Below the pieces are notes generated by a model. The model was not told the origin of the DNA. It saw only the letters and a list, made by a program, of their open reading frames with translations, and did no database searches. Shown here piece after piece: positions 6,350 through 7,975 of a DNA stretch of 7,975 nt. A program made the translations under genes and the position numbers. Within the stretch, counting starts at the first letter, position 1; each line of letters begins with the position of its first letter. This DNA is from DASQFY01 sp036397815 (GTDB taxonomy: Bacteria > Chloroflexota > Limnocylindria > QHBO01), in contig DASWIE010000109.1 of assembly GCA_036397815.1 (NCBI GenBank), forward strand, positions 1-7,975. Reading direction: 5' to 3'.

Positions 6350-6368
6350 ATGCCACTGGGCGTGGCAT
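6350..6368. promoter_or_regulatory. Palindromic operator-like site 3 (ATGCCAC-N5-GTGGCAT)
   Basis: A perfect 7+7 inverted repeat around TGGGC, ending 37 bases before the XdhC-family start and just upstream of its presumed -10 element. In this position a bound regulator would sit at the -35 region and could block or activate transcription. Confidence 0.5.
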
Positions 6369-6393
6369 CCGAGGAATTTGGCCCCGTAGCGGC

Positions 6394-6399
6394 TAGCAT
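6394..6399 (+). promoter_or_regulatory. Presumed -10 element of the XdhC-family gene, leaderless mRNA
   Basis: TAGCAT matches four of six bases of TATAAT, including the key first two and last. Only six bases separate it from the GTG at 6406, so transcription would begin at or next to the start codon. The AGGG in between is too close to the GTG to act as a ribosome binding site. No clear -35 is visible. Confidence 0.5.
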
Positions 6400-6405
6400 C
6401 AGGGC

Positions 6406-7440
6406 GTGTCCGAGCTGACAGAGATCCTCGACGCCATCGAAGCCGCGAACGCCCGCGGCGAGCCGATGGCCCTGGCCACCATCGTGGCCACAACCGGCTC
6501 CACATACCGGCGGGCCGGAGCCCGGTTGCTGGTGCCAGCCGAGGGCGACCCGATTGGCAACATCAGCGGCGGGTGCCTGGAGGGCGACGTGGCGCGCATC
6601 GGTCGCGAGGTGGTGGCCTCAGGTGAGGCCCGCCTCGCCGTCTTCGACCTGACCGCCGATGACGACGCGGTCTGGGGCTACGGCCTCGGCTGCAACGGGT
6701 CGTTCGAGATCTTCGTGGAGCCCACCGGCGGCGCCCTCGAGACGGCAGGCGCCCTGCGCGAGGCGCTCGCAGGCTCACCCACCTGCCTGATCACGACGCT
6801 CACCGGACCGCACGCGGGGTCCCACCGGCTCCAGGCCGATGGCGCCGCTGCTGCGGCGCTGCGCGACGGCAGCCCGCGCGTGGTCGAGGAGGACGGCGAG
6901 CGCGTCCTCTACGAGCCGATGCTGCCGCCGCCGCGTCTCGTCATCTGCGGCGCCGGCCACGACGCGATCCCGCTCGTCCGACAGGCGGCGGAGCTAGGCT
7001 GGCGCGTGACGGTGGCCGACGTGCGCCGCGCCCTGCTCAACCACGAACGCTTCCCCGGCGCGGCCGACTTCGTCGATGCGGATCCGGATGCCGCCGTCGC
7101 GGTCATCGGCCCTGACGAGCGCACCGCGGTGGTGCTGATGAGCCACAACTACCTGCGCGACATCGCCTACCTGCGCTCGTTCCTCGCGGCCGGCGCGCCG
7201 CTCGCGTACCAGGGCGTGATGGGACCGCGCGGGCGGACCGAGCAGATGCTGGGCGAGATCGGGGCGTCGGACGCGCTGGGTCGGCTCCACGCGCCCGCCG
7301 GCCTGGACATCGGCGCCGAAGGCCCGGAGGAGGTAGCGCGCGCGATCGTGGCTGAGATCCTGGCCGTCACCCGGGGCCGCCAGGGCGGGCCGCTCCGTGA
7401 TCGGCGCGGCCCGATCCACGACGACCGGGCACCGGTCTAG
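6406..7440 (+). CDS. XdhC/CoxI family protein (molybdenum hydroxylase maturation)
   Basis: A 344-residue protein with both family domains. The N-terminal CoxI part (about 5-105) has TTGSTYRRAGARLLV (29-43), the NISGGCLEGDV motif with C57, and YGLGCNGSFEIFVEP with C96. The C-terminal XdhC Rossmann part (about 176-320) opens with RLVICGAGHDA (177-187) and contains LMSHNYLRDIAYL (244-256) and LHAPAGLDIGAEGPEEVARAI (294-314). Family members bind and deliver the sulfurated molybdenum cofactor to xanthine dehydrogenase or CO dehydrogenase-type enzymes; C57 and C96 are candidate ligands by analogy. No molybdenum hydroxylase subunit gene is in the window, so its client must be elsewhere. The start is GTG 6406, supported by the -10-like TAGCAT just before it. 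Its stop lies two bases from the end of the convergent minus-strand gene. Confidence 0.92.
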   Translation: MSELTEILDAIEAANARGEPMALATIVATTGSTYRRAGARLLVPAEGDPIGNISGGCLEGDVARIGREVVASGEARLAVFDLTADDDAVWGYGLGCNGSFEIFVEPTGGALETAGALREALAGSPTCLITTLTGPHAGSHRLQADGAAAAALRDGSPRVVEEDGERVLYEPMLPPPRLVICGAGHDAIPLVRQAAELGWRVTVADVRRALLNHERFPGAADFVDADPDAAVAVIGPDERTAVVLMSHNYLRDIAYLRSFLAAGAPLAYQGVMGPRGRTEQMLGEIGASDALGRLHAPAGLDIGAEGPEEVARAIVAEILAVTRGRQGGPLRDRRGPIHDDRAPV

Positions 7441-7442
7441 CC

Positions 7443-7975
7443 TCAGTTACCGCACGGCGCGACGTTTCGCCAGTTGGCGACGACGTCGTTGACCTCCTGC
7501 GTCCCGTCCACGCCGTAGCTCAGGGTCAGCTGCCGGTTGGCGATCTCGCCGCAGCCGCCGTCCTTCTCGACATGGAACCAGTCATCGGTGTGGTAGAGCG
7601 CGTACTTGTACTCGATCAGGGTTCCTTCCAGCCCGGTGAAGGTGATGGTCCAGCTGGTCGGGTCGACCTCGGTCATCGGCACCACGTTCGGATCCCAATC
7701 GGGGTAGCCGCCGTCGAATCGGCTCAGGGTGCCGGCGATGTAGACGCCCAACCCGGCCGGCGACCAGGCCGGGATCTCGACGTTGAAGGTCACCGTCACC
7801 GTGCGCAGCTCGGCAATCGCTGGTACCTCGTCCGACCACTCGGAGCGGTTGAACGAGGTGTCGATCGCGCGGACGACGTAGTAGTAGGTCGCGCCCTCTG
7901 CCACGGACGCGTCCGTGAACTGCTCCTGCCCGGTCACCAGTGCCAGGACGGCGTACGGGCCACCGCTCGAGCTCG
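7443..7975 (-). CDS. C-terminal part of an extracellular starch-active protein: FN3 end plus CBM20-like domain (5' end outside window)
   Basis: The frame is open through the right edge of the window, so only the last 176 residues are seen. They begin with the end of a fibronectin type III domain (ATYYYVVRAIDTSFNRSEWSDEV), the usual last strands of that fold. A domain resembling the CBM20 starch-binding module follows: TVTVTFNVEIPAW, GVYIAGTLSRF, YPDWDP, SWTITFTGLEGTLIEYKYAL, DDWFHVEKD and EIANRQLTL, where the Trp, YKY and NR positions fit the family's glucan-binding surface. It ends in NWRNVAPCGN. The two cysteines (in GGCGE and APCGN) could form a disulfide, in keeping with secretion. The missing N-terminal part is probably a GH13 enzyme such as an alpha-amylase or amylopullulanase, but no catalytic residues are in view. 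A GTG at 7937 is not the true start because the FN3 domain continues upstream of it. Confidence 0.8.
   Translation of the reverse strand, partial: SSSGGPYAVLALVTGQEQFTDASVAEGATYYYVVRAIDTSFNRSEWSDEVPAIAELRTVTVTFNVEIPAWSPAGLGVYIAGTLSRFDGGYPDWDPNVVPMTEVDPTSWTITFTGLEGTLIEYKYALYHTDDWFHVEKDGGCGEIANRQLTLSYGVDGTQEVNDVVANWRNVAPCGN

Noticed and set aside
6325..6353. TTGAGA-17-TAATGC as a sigma-70 promoter for the XdhC-family gene
   Set aside because: The -35 is good but the -10 matches only two of six bases and overlaps the palindrome; TAGCAT at 6394 is the better candidate.
5624..6505. Open frame of 293 codons on the - strand across the ketosynthase end and the intergenic region
   Set aside because: It is antisense to the conserved ketosynthase C-terminus and shows no family signature; the extension through the intergenic region reflects few stops in GC-rich DNA.

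Overview
The window is GC-rich DNA (roughly 70% by eye) of a free-living bacterium. The density, the GC-biased codon use, GTG starts without Shine-Dalgarno sites and the gene families suggest a Chloroflexota (for example Limnocylindria-like) or actinobacterial genome, probably environmental. This assignment is inference; there is no rRNA or marker gene. I see no tRNA, rRNA, CRISPR array, insertion sequence or phage gene.

Layout from left to right. (1) Positions 10-402 (+): a single-domain response regulator, possibly the tail of a longer protein cut by the window edge. (2) Positions 2403 down to 415 (-): a two-gene operon of a proline racemase/hydroxyproline epimerase family enzyme followed, three bases later, by an atypical-SDR NAD(P)-binding protein. 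(3) Positions 2404-2650: a divergent intergenic region with a 25-bp imperfect inverted repeat whose two arms face each other across 83 bp. (4) Positions 2651-6205 (+): four genes joined by three identical ATGA stop/start overlaps: class I methyltransferase, geranylgeranyl-reductase-type FAD oxidoreductase, SRPBCC (polyketide cyclase-like) protein and a FabF-type ketosynthase. (5) Positions 6206-6405: a 200-bp intergenic region with three copies of a GCCAC-N5-GTGGC palindrome. (6) Positions 6406-7440 (+): an XdhC/CoxI family protein, probably translated from a leaderless mRNA. (7) Positions 7975 down to 7443 (-): the C-terminal end of a secreted-type starch-active protein (end of a fibronectin III domain plus a CBM20-like starch-binding domain), cut by the window edge.

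The most interesting part is the four-gene operon. Ketosynthase, cyclase-like, flavin oxidoreductase and methyltransferase together look like a compact pathway for an aromatic polyketide, phenolic lipid or quinone-like product. The methyltransferase/flavoprotein pair resembles the tailoring pair found beside type III polyketide synthases, but no type III synthase, acyl carrier protein or chain-length factor is present here. The two metabolic neighbours (hydroxyproline epimerase and XdhC) look like ordinary catabolic or cofactor-maturation genes with no evident link to it.
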